From: Streptomyces nodosus
Lineage (GTDB): Bacteria > Actinomycetota > Actinomycetes > Streptomycetales > Streptomycetaceae
Reading direction: 5' to 3'
Length of the DNA: 64,000 nt
NCBI RefSeq assembly: GCF_008704995.1
Contig: NZ_CP023747.1
Location: forward strand, 7,350,001-7,414,000
Position 1 is the stretch's first letter, and each line of letters opens with the position of its first letter. The notes beneath the pieces were generated by a model. That model was not told the origin of the DNA. It was given only the letters and a program-made list of their open reading frames with translations, and ran no database searches. Positions 7,982 to 16,635 of the stretch are shown here, one piece after another. The position numbers were made by a program, and so were the translations under genes.

Positions 7982-8818
7982 TCACCGCGCTCGCCGCCGC
8001 GCCGCGTGGACGTCATGGAGATGACGGCCCAGCAGGGAGCCTCCGAACACCACGAAACCCACCCCGATGAGCCAGGACTGCACGATGAGGACGGTGCCCA
8101 CGGTGCCGTAGGTGACGGCGTTGTCCACGATGAGCGGGGAGAACACCTGATAGGAGAACCAGCGCAGACCGACCAGCCCCAGCATGGTGGCCACCGCACC
8201 CGGCAGCAGCGCCGACCAGGGCACCCTGCTCCCGAGCAGGAAGTGCTGGCCCCACCAGAAGAACAGCACCCCGAACAGGATGGTCAGCAGGATGCGGACG
8301 ACGGACTGGACCGTCCCGCTCCCCAGCACGGTGCCGCTCTGCACCTCGGCGAAGAGATAGGCGGTCAGCGCCGCCAGCCATACGGTACGGCGCCATACGG
8401 TGTGCCAGCGGCCCGCCGGCAGATGCCAGATCTTCTCGTACCCCGTCTGCACGCTGGAGGCGAAGGTGAGGCCGAAGAGGGCCAGGGCGAGCACGCTGAA
8501 GGCGCTGGTGGCGCTGAGGGTCGTGCGGGGTGTGGCGAACAGGCGGTCCACAGCTTCGGCGGGACGTCCCGAGAGGCTCATGCCGTCGGTCACCCAGGTG
8601 TCGAAGCCCCGGTGCGGGAAAGGGGCGGCCGCCGCGACGACGATCAGCAGCGGCGCGAGGGTGACCAGGGCCAGCGCGGCGAATCCCATGGAGCGGTGCA
8701 GCAGTTCCAGTTCGCTGCCGTGCTGCCAGAGCCGTCCGGCGGCCGAGTCGTACCAGCGGGACCGCAGTCCGCGGTGCTGGGGTCGTTCGTCCCGGGGCGG
8801 GCCTGAGGAACCCGTCAT
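7982..8818 (-). CDS. YihY/BrkB family inner membrane protein
   Basis: This 278-residue integral membrane protein of the YihY/virulence factor BrkB family has about six membrane helices, for example near 50-70, 100-120, 140-160, 180-200, 210-230 and 240-260. The family was once called ribonuclease BN, which is incorrect; its function is still unclear. I chose ATG 8818 because a GGGGGAC stretch precedes it. The frame extends to a GTG at 8929, but that part is Gly/Pro-rich and has no ribosome-binding site. The conserved WGQHFLLG and PGAVATMLGLVGLRWF blocks support the call. It is divergent from the roadblock-like gene. Confidence 0.85.
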   Translation of the reverse strand: MTGSSGPPRDERPQHRGLRSRWYDSAAGRLWQHGSELELLHRSMGFAALALVTLAPLLIVVAAAAPFPHRGFDTWVTDGMSLSGRPAEAVDRLFATPRTTLSATSAFSVLALALFGLTFASSVQTGYEKIWHLPAGRWHTVWRRTVWLAALTAYLFAEVQSGTVLGSGTVQSVVRILLTILFGVLFFWWGQHFLLGSRVPWSALLPGAVATMLGLVGLRWFSYQVFSPLIVDNAVTYGTVGTVLIVQSWLIGVGFVVFGGSLLGRHLHDVHAARRRAR

Positions 8819-9096
8819 GGGTCCCCCGGTTCCCGTACCGCCGGCGAGTGAAACCTCCCCGCCGCCCGTGTCACCCGGCCGGTCCCGGCTCGTCCGCGGG
8901 GCGGGACACCGCACCGGAAGAACGGTCACTTCATCATATGAAAGTGATCAAAAGTCCGGTCCTCTTCGGCATTTGACAGCTCCCTCGACCAGTCTCGGAA
9001 CAACCCGGCTGCTCGCCCCACCCAGTACATAGGGTCCCTGTCACCGCCCGGTCGGAAGACGCCCGGGCCCCGCCGTGACCAGGAGGAGACACGGGT

Positions 9097-9471
9097 ATGG
9101 CCAATGTGGAGATCTCTCTGAAGGAGACGATGACCTCGATCGAGGGCGCGCTGGGGGCCGCTCTGGTCGACTACACCAGCGGCATGGCGCTGGGCACCCT
9201 GGGGGGAGGCAAGGACCTCGATCTCACCGTCGCCTCGGCGGGCAACACGGACGTCATCCGGGCCAAGACCCGGACCATGGAGCACCTCGGTCTCACGGGT
9301 GAGATCGAGGACATGCTGATCACGCTCGGCAGCCAGTACCACATCCTCCGGCCGCTCAAGAGCCGCAGCGGCAACGGACTGTTCCTCTATCTCGTCCTCG
9401 ACCGGGGCAAGTCCAACCTGGCCATGGCCCGCCACCAGCTCAAGCGCATCGAGGCCGAACTCGAGGTGTAG
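9097..9471 (+). CDS. Roadblock/LC7-like small protein
   Basis: This 124-residue soluble protein has a clear AGGAGGAGAC ribosome-binding site before ATG 9097. The pattern of an N-terminal helix (SLKETMTSIEGALGAALVD), a strand pair (GMALGTLGG) and a C-terminal block (LFLYLVLDRGKSNLAMARHQ) resembles Roadblock/LC7 or profilin-like folds. In Streptomyces these often act with small GTPases or as signalling dimers. No GTPase or conservon genes adjoin it here, so its partner is unknown. The fold call is an inference from pattern. Confidence 0.65.
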   Translation: MANVEISLKETMTSIEGALGAALVDYTSGMALGTLGGGKDLDLTVASAGNTDVIRAKTRTMEHLGLTGEIEDMLITLGSQYHILRPLKSRSGNGLFLYLVLDRGKSNLAMARHQLKRIEAELEV

Positions 9472-9716
9472 ACAGCCGCGTTCCCCGTGCTTTCGCACAC
9501 CCACGACTTGAAGAGTTCTTCATCTGGACACATCCAGATCAGGGCAATCCCGTGGGTGTGCGGAGCCGGAGCCGCCAGGATCGGTCCGCGACAGCACACG
9601 CGGCGGCAGGTGCCGGGCGTCGCGACGGGGCGAACGTCGCCTGCCGCGGCACCAGGTGGGGGCCGCCGCGCCCGGAACACAGCCCGTCAGACATGGCAGG
9701 GAGCGAGCGATTCACC

Positions 9717-10085
9717 ATGCAGGTCCCCCTTTACCAGGCCAAGGCAGAGTTCTTCCGGATGCTCGGGCACCCGGTGCGCATCCGGGTCCTGGAGCTGTTG
9801 CAGAGCGGCCCCGTCCCGGTACGCGATCTGCTCGGCGAGATCGAGATCGAACCGTCCAGCCTCTCGCAGCAGTTGGCGGTGCTGCGCCGGTCCGGGATCG
9901 TGGTGTCCATCCGGGAGGGCTCCACAGTCAGCTATGCGCTCGCCGGTGGCGATGTCGCGGACCTGCTGCGGGCGGCCCGCCGGATCCTGACCGAACTGCT
10001 CGCCGGACAGACCGAGTTGCTGGCCGAACTGCGCCAGGCCGACCGTCAGCCGGCCCTGACCCCGGCCGACCCGGGCCGTTCCTAG
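9717..10085 (+). CDS. ArsR/SmtB-type winged-helix transcriptional regulator
   Basis: This 122-residue DNA-binding regulator has a winged helix at about 8-85: FFRMLGHPVRIRVLELLQSG, then the recognition helix around IEPSSLSQQLAVLRRSGIV and the wing VVSIREGSTVSYAL. No ArsR-type ELCVCDL cysteine motif is present, so a metal sensor of the classic type is unlikely. Upstream in-frame ATGs exist (9693 is close), but the family start MQVPLYQAKAEFF favours 9717. The C-terminal helix RILTELLAGQTELLAELRQ probably dimerises. No clear target gene is adjacent; the nearest downstream gene is a GNAT acetyltransferase. Confidence 0.8.
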   Translation: MQVPLYQAKAEFFRMLGHPVRIRVLELLQSGPVPVRDLLGEIEIEPSSLSQQLAVLRRSGIVVSIREGSTVSYALAGGDVADLLRAARRILTELLAGQTELLAELRQADRQPALTPADPGRS

Positions 10086-10209
10086 CGCCTGTCGCGGCAC
10101 CAGCAGGGGACGGTGAAAATCCTTTGCCGGAGGACCGAAGGGTCGGCTAGGTTCGCCCAGCCGCCGGCGTGTCAGGGACCGGCGCCGTCGACGAGGAGGT
10201 GTGGAGCAC

Positions 10210-10302
10210 ATGCGTAGGAGTGCCCGGCAGCTGAGCCCGCGTACCGACCTTTGCCACCTCCTCACGACGGAGACACCTTGTCGCTTCGCATCACCCCGCT
10301 GA
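10210..10302 (+). CDS. Possible 30-residue leader peptide overlapping the GNAT start
   Basis: A short frame starts at ATG 10210 after a strong AGGAGGTGTGG site and encodes 30 residues, including RTDLCHLLTTETPCR, with two Cys and a basic start. Its stop (10300-10302) lies 25 bases inside the GNAT coding frame, which opens at TTG 10278. Short Arg/Asp/Leu/Cys-containing uORFs of similar size are frequent upstream of Streptomyces genes and may act as translational leaders. The good ribosome site and overlap support translation, but conservation cannot be checked here. Confidence 0.4.
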   Translation: MRRSARQLSPRTDLCHLLTTETPCRFASPR

Positions 10303-11159
10303 CCGACCCCTCTCGCGGGCCGTACCACCGACGTCTCGCCTGGCTGGCGTCGGACGCCGATTCAGTCCCCGTCGGGACGGCCTTTCTGCGTCTGTTCACC
10401 GATCCCGGACAGGGTCACCTGGCCGAACTGGCCCTCCATGTCCATCCCGTGGAGCGACGCAAGAAGGCCGGCACCCGGCTCCTCGACGCCGCCGTGGCCG
10501 CCGCCCGGGACGACGCCCGACGCTGTGTCGTGGCGCAGGCCGAGGCCGGGTCGCCCGGCGACCACTTCCTTGCGGCCCGCCGTTTCCGCAAGGTCCTCAC
10601 CCTGAGGTTCGCCCGCTTGTCACTGGCCGACGTGGACACCGCCGCCCTCGCCGGGATCGTCGAGCGTCCGCATCCCGGCTACCGGCTGGCGTCATGGCAG
10701 GGCACCGTCCCCGACGACCTCGCCCGGACCTTCGCCGCCGCCCGCCGCGCCATGGACGACATGCCCATGGACGACACCGACCACACCACCGTGACCTGGG
10801 ACGTGGACCGGGTCCGGGCCGCGGCGAAGGCCATCGCCGAGCGCGGCGACCAGTTGCACACCGTCGTCGCCGTCGACACCTCCGACGGCTCGATCGCCGG
10901 GTTCACCGAACTCGTCGTCCCCGGCAACGGCACGGGTGATGCCCAGCACTACGGCACCGGTGTGCTGCCCGAGCACCGCGGACACGGCCTCGGCCGATGG
11001 ATGAAGGCCGAGTCGATCCGGCAGACCCACGGGCGCTGTCCTGACCTCGGCGGCCTCCTGACCGACACCGCCGACAGCAACACCTATATGAGACACATCA
11101 ACGACAGCCTCGGCTACACACCCACGCACACGGCACACCGGCACCGGCTCGACCTGTAG
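10278..11159 (+). CDS. GNAT family N-acetyltransferase with tandem GNAT domains
   Basis: This 293-residue cytoplasmic acetyltransferase has two GNAT-fold halves. The N-terminal half is divergent, with LAELALHVHPVERRKKAGTR as its acetyl-CoA loop region. The C-terminal half is canonical, with GTGVLPEHRGHGLGRWMKAE as the pyrophosphate-binding V/Q-x-x-R-G-x-G/A loop and DSNTYMRHINDSLGY near the end. I chose TTG 10278 because GGAG lies five bases before it; another TTG at 10251 is possible. The substrate is unknown. The start is overlapped by the possible leader peptide, so translation may be coupled. Confidence 0.8.
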   Translation: MSLRITPLTDPSRGPYHRRLAWLASDADSVPVGTAFLRLFTDPGQGHLAELALHVHPVERRKKAGTRLLDAAVAAARDDARRCVVAQAEAGSPGDHFLAARRFRKVLTLRFARLSLADVDTAALAGIVERPHPGYRLASWQGTVPDDLARTFAAARRAMDDMPMDDTDHTTVTWDVDRVRAAAKAIAERGDQLHTVVAVDTSDGSIAGFTELVVPGNGTGDAQHYGTGVLPEHRGHGLGRWMKAESIRQTHGRCPDLGGLLTDTADSNTYMRHINDSLGYTPTHTAHRHRLDL

Positions 11160-11192
11160 AGCCGAACGGACGGATGTGCCGGGCGGCAGAAC

Positions 11193-11231
11193 GGCTCCGC
11201 CCTCCCACCGGCAGGGCGGGAGAGCGGAGCC
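11193..11231. terminator. Hairpin between convergent GNAT and GAPDH genes
   Basis: GGCTCCGC (11193-11200) and GCGGAGCC (11224-11231) form a perfect 8-bp stem around a GC-rich inner region. It lies between the 3' ends of two convergent genes and fits a bidirectional terminator. Confidence 0.5.
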
Positions 11232-11250
11232 GAAGGGCCGTGGGCCGGGA

Positions 11251-12696
11251 TCAGGCGGCCGGGGCCGGGAAGGTCGGGTACTCCACCCCGGAGACATACT
11301 GGACGACCCGGACGACCTGGCAGGAGTAGCCGAACTCGTTGTCGTACCAGAGGTAGAGGATCGCGTTGTCGCCCTCGACCTTGGTGGCGCCCGCGTCGAC
11401 GATCGAGGCGTGCCGTGAGCCGATGAAGTCGCTGGAGACCGCGTCGGGGGCGGTGGTGAAGTCGATCTGGCGCTTCAGCGGCGAGGTCAGCGACACCTGG
11501 CGAAGGTGGTCGAGAACGTCCTCGCGGGTGGTCTCGCGCGCCAGCTGCAGATTGAGGATCGCGATCGAGACGTCCGGCACCGGGACCCGGATCGAGCTGC
11601 CGGTGATCGTCGCCTCGAGGTCGGGCAGGGCCTTGGCGACGGCGGACGCGGCACCGGTCTCCGTGATGACCATGTTGAGCGGCGCCGAGCGGCCACGGCG
11701 GTCGGACTTGTGGTAGTTGTCCAGCAGGTTCTGGTCGTTGGTGAACGAGTGGACCGTCTCCACATGGCCGCGCAGGACGCCGTACTCGTCCGCCATCGCC
11801 TTCAGCGGCGGGACGATCGCGTTGGTGGTGCAGGAGGCGCAGGACAGGATCTGCTCGTCCGGCTTGATCGAGTCATGGTTGACGCCATGGACGATGTTGG
11901 GGACGTCACCCTTGCCGGGAGCGGTCAGCACGACCTTGGCGATGCCCGGGCGGAGGTGGTTCGACAGGCCCTCGCGGTCGCGCCACCTGCCGGTGTTGTC
12001 GATGAGGATGGCGTCCTTGATGCCGTACGCCGTGTAGTCCACCGCCGCCGGGTCGTCGGCGTAGATCATCGCGATCTCGTTGCCATTGGCGATGATCTTG
12101 TTGTTCGCCTCGTCGACGGTGATCGTGCCGTGGAACTGGCCGTGGATGGAGTCACGGCGCAGCAGCGAGGCGCGCTTGACGATGTCCTGGCCCGCGCCCT
12201 TGCGGACGACGATGGCGCGCAGCCGCAGCCCGTTGCCGGAGCCGGACTTCTCGATGAGCAGCCGGGCGAGCAGCCGGCCGATGCGGCCGAAACCGTAGAG
12301 GACGACGTCGCGCGGCTCCCGGCGCTCGATCTTGTCGGGGCCCGTGGCGCCGGCGACCGCCCGGGCGGTGAAGTCCGCCACCGACAGACCCTGGTCGTCG
12401 GCCTTGTAGGTCGCCGCGAGCATCCCGATGTCGATCTGGGAGGGGCCGAGGTCGAGCGTGGTGAGAGCCTGAAGGAACGGGAACGTCTCGGTGACCGAGA
12501 GCTCCTCGCCGGCTATCTGCCGGGCGAATCGGTGGGTCTTGAGGATGCTGACCACCGACTTGTTCACCAAGGAGCGGCTGTGGAGCAGGACCGTGACGTC
12601 CCGCTCCCGATGCAGCTTCCCGATGATCGGGATCATCGACTCCGCGATCTCCTCGCGGTTCTTCCAGTTGGTGAACGAGTCCTCGTTGACAGTCAC
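11251..12696 (-). CDS. gap: Glyceraldehyde-3-phosphate dehydrogenase, long form
   Basis: This 481-residue protein has an N-terminal extension of about 125 residues before a standard GAPDH core. The NAD-binding start is DVVLYGFGRIGRLLARLL near 130. The catalytic Cys lies in ILSCASCTTNAIVPPL near 285-295 and the active-site His in VETVHSFTNDQ. The C-terminal YDNEFGYSCQVVRVVQY is typical. It would oxidise glyceraldehyde 3-phosphate in glycolysis, or work in the reverse direction. Standard GAPDH is about 335 residues. The long form is a known second GAPDH type in actinomycetes and its specific role is not settled. The start is GTG. It is transcribed alone. Confidence 0.9.
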   Translation of the reverse strand: MTVNEDSFTNWKNREEIAESMIPIIGKLHRERDVTVLLHSRSLVNKSVVSILKTHRFARQIAGEELSVTETFPFLQALTTLDLGPSQIDIGMLAATYKADDQGLSVADFTARAVAGATGPDKIERREPRDVVLYGFGRIGRLLARLLIEKSGSGNGLRLRAIVVRKGAGQDIVKRASLLRRDSIHGQFHGTITVDEANNKIIANGNEIAMIYADDPAAVDYTAYGIKDAILIDNTGRWRDREGLSNHLRPGIAKVVLTAPGKGDVPNIVHGVNHDSIKPDEQILSCASCTTNAIVPPLKAMADEYGVLRGHVETVHSFTNDQNLLDNYHKSDRRGRSAPLNMVITETGAASAVAKALPDLEATITGSSIRVPVPDVSIAILNLQLARETTREDVLDHLRQVSLTSPLKRQIDFTTAPDAVSSDFIGSRHASIVDAGATKVEGDNAILYLWYDNEFGYSCQVVRVVQYVSGVEYPTFPAPAA

Positions 12697-12878
12697 AGGC
12701 GCATCTTTCGAGCTAGGCGGTGCTCATATGCTAACCCGTGGCTCTTTCGGCTCTTCAGGCGGCGTCGTCGCCGCGGGACACCCTCATCCGGGACACGGCG
12801 CAGCGGCACCCGGCCAACCCCCTGCGGGCAGCAGCGGATTCGCCGCGCCGTGTCGCCTGCCGGTCCCGTCGGCCCCTG

Positions 12879-15170
12879 TCACCGCTCGGCAGCGTCGACG
12901 GGGACGCCGAGCGTACGGGCCAGACCGGCCACCGCCTCGTCCAGACGCTGCAGATGCCGCAGCACCCGGTCGGTGACCCGGTCGTACCGCGGCGCTCCCA
13001 GAGGACCCGGCTTCAGCAGGGACGCGATGCTGGGCCCGGTCTCGATCCGGGCGGTGCTCTGCTCGTCCGTGACATGCGCGGCGATCGCCTCGATGTTCCC
13101 GACGATGCGGCGCCCCGCTCCGCGCAGCCGGGGATCCGCCGCGATCGAGGGCTGCTCCGGCAGCAGTTCGGCGGTCGCCGCCAGCGAACGCGCGTGATAG
13201 GCGCAGGTCTCCAGCAGCGCGACCACATGGAGGACGGTGTTGCGGCGGGCCCGCAGGGGAGTGATCGGATGGGTCAGGGGGCGGGTGGAGGTACGCAGAT
13301 CACCCAGCGCCCGGTCCAGCTCGCGCGCCTGGTCGAGGAGGTCGGCCCAGGGCCCGCCGCTGAGCTGGTCCACCGCGGACTCGGTGACCCGGGCCAGCCG
13401 GGACACCACACTGACCAGGAGTTCGTTCGTACGGCGATCGGTACGGACCGGCAGCACCAGTGCCCCCGCGACGATCCCGCAGGCCGCCCCCAGAGCCGTC
13501 TCCTGGATGCGCAGCACCAGCACGGCGGGGCTGTAGGAGTTGAGGAGGGTGTACAGCAGGCCCAGCATCGCGGTGACGAAGAACGACATCAGGGTGTAGG
13601 ACAGCGGAGCCGTGTAGAACATGGCGAAGATGAACAGCAGCACCAGGGCGAACGCCGTCCAGGTGTGATGCCCCACCAGCCCCGCGAGCCCGATCCCGGA
13701 GGCCACCCCGAGGACGGTTCCCAGCAGCCGGCGGTAGCCCTTGACCAGGATCTCCCCGGTGGACGCGGTGTTGATGAACACGATCCAGCAGGTCAGCACC
13801 GCCCAGTACCAGCGGTGACTGGACAGGAACTCACCGCCGACGATGGCGAGCGCCGAGCCCACGGCCACCTGTACGGCCGCACGGGTGGTGGGGCGGTCGA
13901 GACCGGTGCGTTCCTCCTCGCCCGGGTGCGCCTCCTCGTCGGCGCTGATGGCGGCGTTCTCCGCGTCCAGCTCCTCACGCGAGCGGGTGGTCGCGGGGCC
14001 CTCGTCCGACTCGTCCTCGGTTCCGCCCAGCGCGATCCGCAGGCCCAGGACCGCGTGCGAGGCCTCACCGAGCCCCCGGAAGACGTCCTGGACGGCGGTG
14101 GGCGCGTCCGGAAGATTCTCCTCCTCCCGGTAGCCGAGCAGCCGGTTGCGGACCCGGGACAGCGAGCCCCCCGCGTGCTGTGCGACCGGCCGCAGCACCA
14201 TCAGCCGCAGCGCCTCGAGGTCACGGCGCAGCCTGGCGGTGATCTCGTCCGGCTCCGCCAGCGGGCCGCCCGAGGGCAGCGGGGCCCCGGGCAGATGCAG
14301 GGTGAGGGTGTCGGCCCGCTCGGCGCTGCGCGCGGTCAGCAGCAGGAGCCCCAGCCGTTCACCGGCGATCTCGGCGTCGGCGATGCGACGCTGGATGAGC
14401 CGGGCCGTCGTCTCGTCGGCGGTGCCCTGCTCCAGCCGTCCCTGGATCATCATCGCGGACTCGTGCAGCGCCGCGGTCCTGCGGCGGACCGCCTCCAGCG
14501 CCTTCTCCCGGTCTTCCGGGCCGGCGTCGACCAACGCCGTCTGCGCCTGGATCAGCTGTGCGAGCCGGGCCCGGAAGGACCGGCGCAACCGGTCCAGGAT
14601 GCCCGCCGGTTTCTGCGGGACCAGCGCGAAGCGCACCACCGCGCTGGACAGGAAGGCGAGGGCGATCGCAGCGTACAGACCCGGCAGCGCGGGCGGGGTC
14701 GCGCCGACGAACAGGGAGAGGAAGTACATCTGGAAGCCGATCAGCCCCAGCGCCGTACCTCGGTCGCCGAAGCGGCGGCTGTAGACGGCGCTGAAGATCA
14801 GCAGGATGAAGAAGACGTCCCCGGCCACCAGATGGGGGTTCAGGAGCGCGCCCAACGACACCGAGACCAGCGCCACGGGCAGGCCCAGCGCCAGGGTCAC
14901 GGCCTGCCGGGACGGCTGCTTCTCCCGGATGGCGAAGGTCGCGACCATGGCCGACATGGCCGCCGCCACCAGATGGGGCACATCGGCCCGCAGCAGGCCC
15001 AGCACCGCCAGGGCGAGCGCGATGGCGGCCACGGTGCGCAGCCCGGCCGTCAGGCGCAGCAGTCCGGGGTCCGACGCCGCGATGCGGTCCCGCAACTCCG
15101 CCCGCGCCTGTCGACCCGCGACCCTCACCGTGCCGTGCTCTCTCCCGTGGTCCGATTCCCGCTCCAGCAT
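12879..15170 (-). CDS. FUSC family (fusaric acid resistance-like) membrane protein
   Basis: This 763-residue inner-membrane protein has two hydrophobic halves, each of about five to six helices (roughly 45-180 and 440-560), separated by a long cytoplasmic region with DESDEGPATTRSREELDAEN. This is the FUSC/aromatic acid exporter arrangement. The second half carries the conserved RLLGTVLGVASGIGLAGL block. It probably moves hydrophobic or aromatic compounds out of the cell, but the substrate is unknown. I placed the start at ATG 15170, which begins MLERESDHGREH. A GTG at 15128 is also possible. It is divergent from the secreted esterase gene. Confidence 0.85.
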   Translation of the reverse strand: MLERESDHGREHGTVRVAGRQARAELRDRIAASDPGLLRLTAGLRTVAAIALALAVLGLLRADVPHLVAAAMSAMVATFAIREKQPSRQAVTLALGLPVALVSVSLGALLNPHLVAGDVFFILLIFSAVYSRRFGDRGTALGLIGFQMYFLSLFVGATPPALPGLYAAIALAFLSSAVVRFALVPQKPAGILDRLRRSFRARLAQLIQAQTALVDAGPEDREKALEAVRRRTAALHESAMMIQGRLEQGTADETTARLIQRRIADAEIAGERLGLLLLTARSAERADTLTLHLPGAPLPSGGPLAEPDEITARLRRDLEALRLMVLRPVAQHAGGSLSRVRNRLLGYREEENLPDAPTAVQDVFRGLGEASHAVLGLRIALGGTEDESDEGPATTRSREELDAENAAISADEEAHPGEEERTGLDRPTTRAAVQVAVGSALAIVGGEFLSSHRWYWAVLTCWIVFINTASTGEILVKGYRRLLGTVLGVASGIGLAGLVGHHTWTAFALVLLFIFAMFYTAPLSYTLMSFFVTAMLGLLYTLLNSYSPAVLVLRIQETALGAACGIVAGALVLPVRTDRRTNELLVSVVSRLARVTESAVDQLSGGPWADLLDQARELDRALGDLRTSTRPLTHPITPLRARRNTVLHVVALLETCAYHARSLAATAELLPEQPSIAADPRLRGAGRRIVGNIEAIAAHVTDEQSTARIETGPSIASLLKPGPLGAPRYDRVTDRVLRHLQRLDEAVAGLARTLGVPVDAAER

Positions 15171-15386
15171 CGCACGAGCCGGGCCGAACACCGGGCCGGT
15201 GACGGCGCGGGCCCCGCCGGGGCGTCGACGGGACGGCACCGGACGGCACGCCCCGCAAACCGCACCGCCGGGCCGGCCACCCGGGCGGAGGTACGGGGCC
15301 ACCCCCGCGGCGCAGTCCGGCGGGCCGTGCGACGGACGGCACGGAAAGGCTCGGGGAGGAAGCCACCTCTCGCACGAAGGACGTCC

Positions 15387-16508
15387 ATGAACGCCATCCG
15401 TCGTTCCCGCTCCCCCCGCACGACCGCCCCCGCCCCCCGCCACATACCCCTGCACCGTGTCTCCGTGCTGCTGGCCGCCGTCGCGCTCGTCGCGGCGGGC
15501 CCGGCACTGGCCGCCCCGGCGGACGCCGCCGCCCCCAAGGCGGTCTGCGGCGACCCCGCGGTGGACCTCGAACCCGTCGCCCAGGCATTCCTCGACAAAC
15601 TCGCCGCCGCCGGCGGCCCGCCGATACAGATCCTCACCCCGGCCGCCGCCCGTCAGTCCCTGCTGAACCTCCAGGCCGCCTACCCGGTCTCCAAGCTCCC
15701 CGCCGACATCACCACCCGCACCGTCCCCGGCGGCCCCACCGGATCCGTCTCGATCCGCATCGTCCGACCGCACGGTGTGAGCGGTCCGCTGCCCGCGGTG
15801 ATGTACTTCCACGGCGGCGGCTGGGTGCTGGGCGACGCCTCCACCCATGACCGGCTGGTACGGCAGATAGCCGTCGGCGCCAGGGCCGCGGTGGTCTTCG
15901 TCGACTACACCCGGTCGCCCGAGGCCCGGTATCCGGTCGCCAACGAGCAGGCCTACACCGCCACCCAGTGGGTCGCCCGGCACGGCCGTGAGATCGGCGT
16001 CGACGGCTCCCGGCTGGCCGTGGCGGGTGACAGCGTCGGCGGCAACATGGTCGCCGCGGTGACCCTGATGGCCAAGGAGCGCGGCGGGCCCAAGCTGGCC
16101 CAGCAGGTGCTGTTCTACCCGGTCACCGACGCCTCGTTCACCACCGAGTCCTACCGGCGCTTCGCCACCGGGTGCTGGCTCACCGCCGCGGGCATGAAGT
16201 GGTTCTGGGACGAGTACGCCCCCGACACCGCGGTCCGTACCCGGCCCACCGCCTCCCCGCTGCGCGCCACCGAGGCCCAACTGCGGGGCCTGCCCAGGGC
16301 GTTGGTCATCACCGACAGCGACGTCCTGTCCGACGAGGGCCGCGCGTACGCGGAGAAGCTGCGCGCCTCCGGGGTGCCCGTCACCTTCACCCACTACCCG
16401 CGCATGATCCATGACTTCCTCATGCTCAACGGGCTCGCCGACTCGCAGGCCGCCAAGTCCGCGGTCGCCCAGGCCGACGAGGCCCTGCGCCGGGCCCTGC
16501 ACGGCTGA
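15387..16508 (+). CDS. Secreted alpha/beta hydrolase (HSL-type esterase)
   Basis: This 373-residue exported esterase has an N-terminal signal peptide with a basic start and a hydrophobic stretch LLAAVALVAAGPALAAPADA, probably cut after the Ala-rich end near residue 48. The hormone-sensitive-lipase oxyanion motif is FHGGGWVLGD, the nucleophile Ser is in AGDSVGGNMV, the acid Asp is in ITDSDVLSDEG and the His is in RMIHDFLML. It should hydrolyse small ester substrates outside the cell. ATG 15387 follows GAAGGACG. It is a single gene followed by a strong hairpin. Confidence 0.9.
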   Translation: MNAIRRSRSPRTTAPAPRHIPLHRVSVLLAAVALVAAGPALAAPADAAAPKAVCGDPAVDLEPVAQAFLDKLAAAGGPPIQILTPAAARQSLLNLQAAYPVSKLPADITTRTVPGGPTGSVSIRIVRPHGVSGPLPAVMYFHGGGWVLGDASTHDRLVRQIAVGARAAVVFVDYTRSPEARYPVANEQAYTATQWVARHGREIGVDGSRLAVAGDSVGGNMVAAVTLMAKERGGPKLAQQVLFYPVTDASFTTESYRRFATGCWLTAAGMKWFWDEYAPDTAVRTRPTASPLRATEAQLRGLPRALVITDSDVLSDEGRAYAEKLRASGVPVTFTHYPRMIHDFLMLNGLADSQAAKSAVAQADEALRRALHG

Positions 16509-16522
16509 GACCACGGGGTGCG

Positions 16523-16553
16523 GGGCCGGACCCGGGATCCCCGGGTCCGGCCC
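16523..16553. terminator. Strong hairpin terminator
   Basis: GGGCCGGACCCGGG (16523-16536) pairs perfectly with CCCGGGTCCGGCCC (16540-16553) around a 3-base loop, 15 bases after the esterase stop codon. It may also end the opposing 250-residue gene. Confidence 0.7.
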
Positions 16554-16635
16554 GGCGCGAGGCGCCCCGTCCGGCTGCCGGACGGACGCGTCGGCCGTAC
16601 GACACCGTGACACCGGGTACCACCCGGCCGCCGGT

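Noticed and set aside
12738..15386. Very long plus-strand open frame running into the esterase gene
   Set aside because: It is antisense to the FUSC gene, rich in Gln/Arg/Gly with no family motif. The real gene begins at ATG 15387 with a signal peptide.
15171..16613. Upstream extension of the FUSC frame on the minus strand
   Set aside because: The added part is Gly/Val/Asp-rich antisense of the esterase gene and has no ribosome site.
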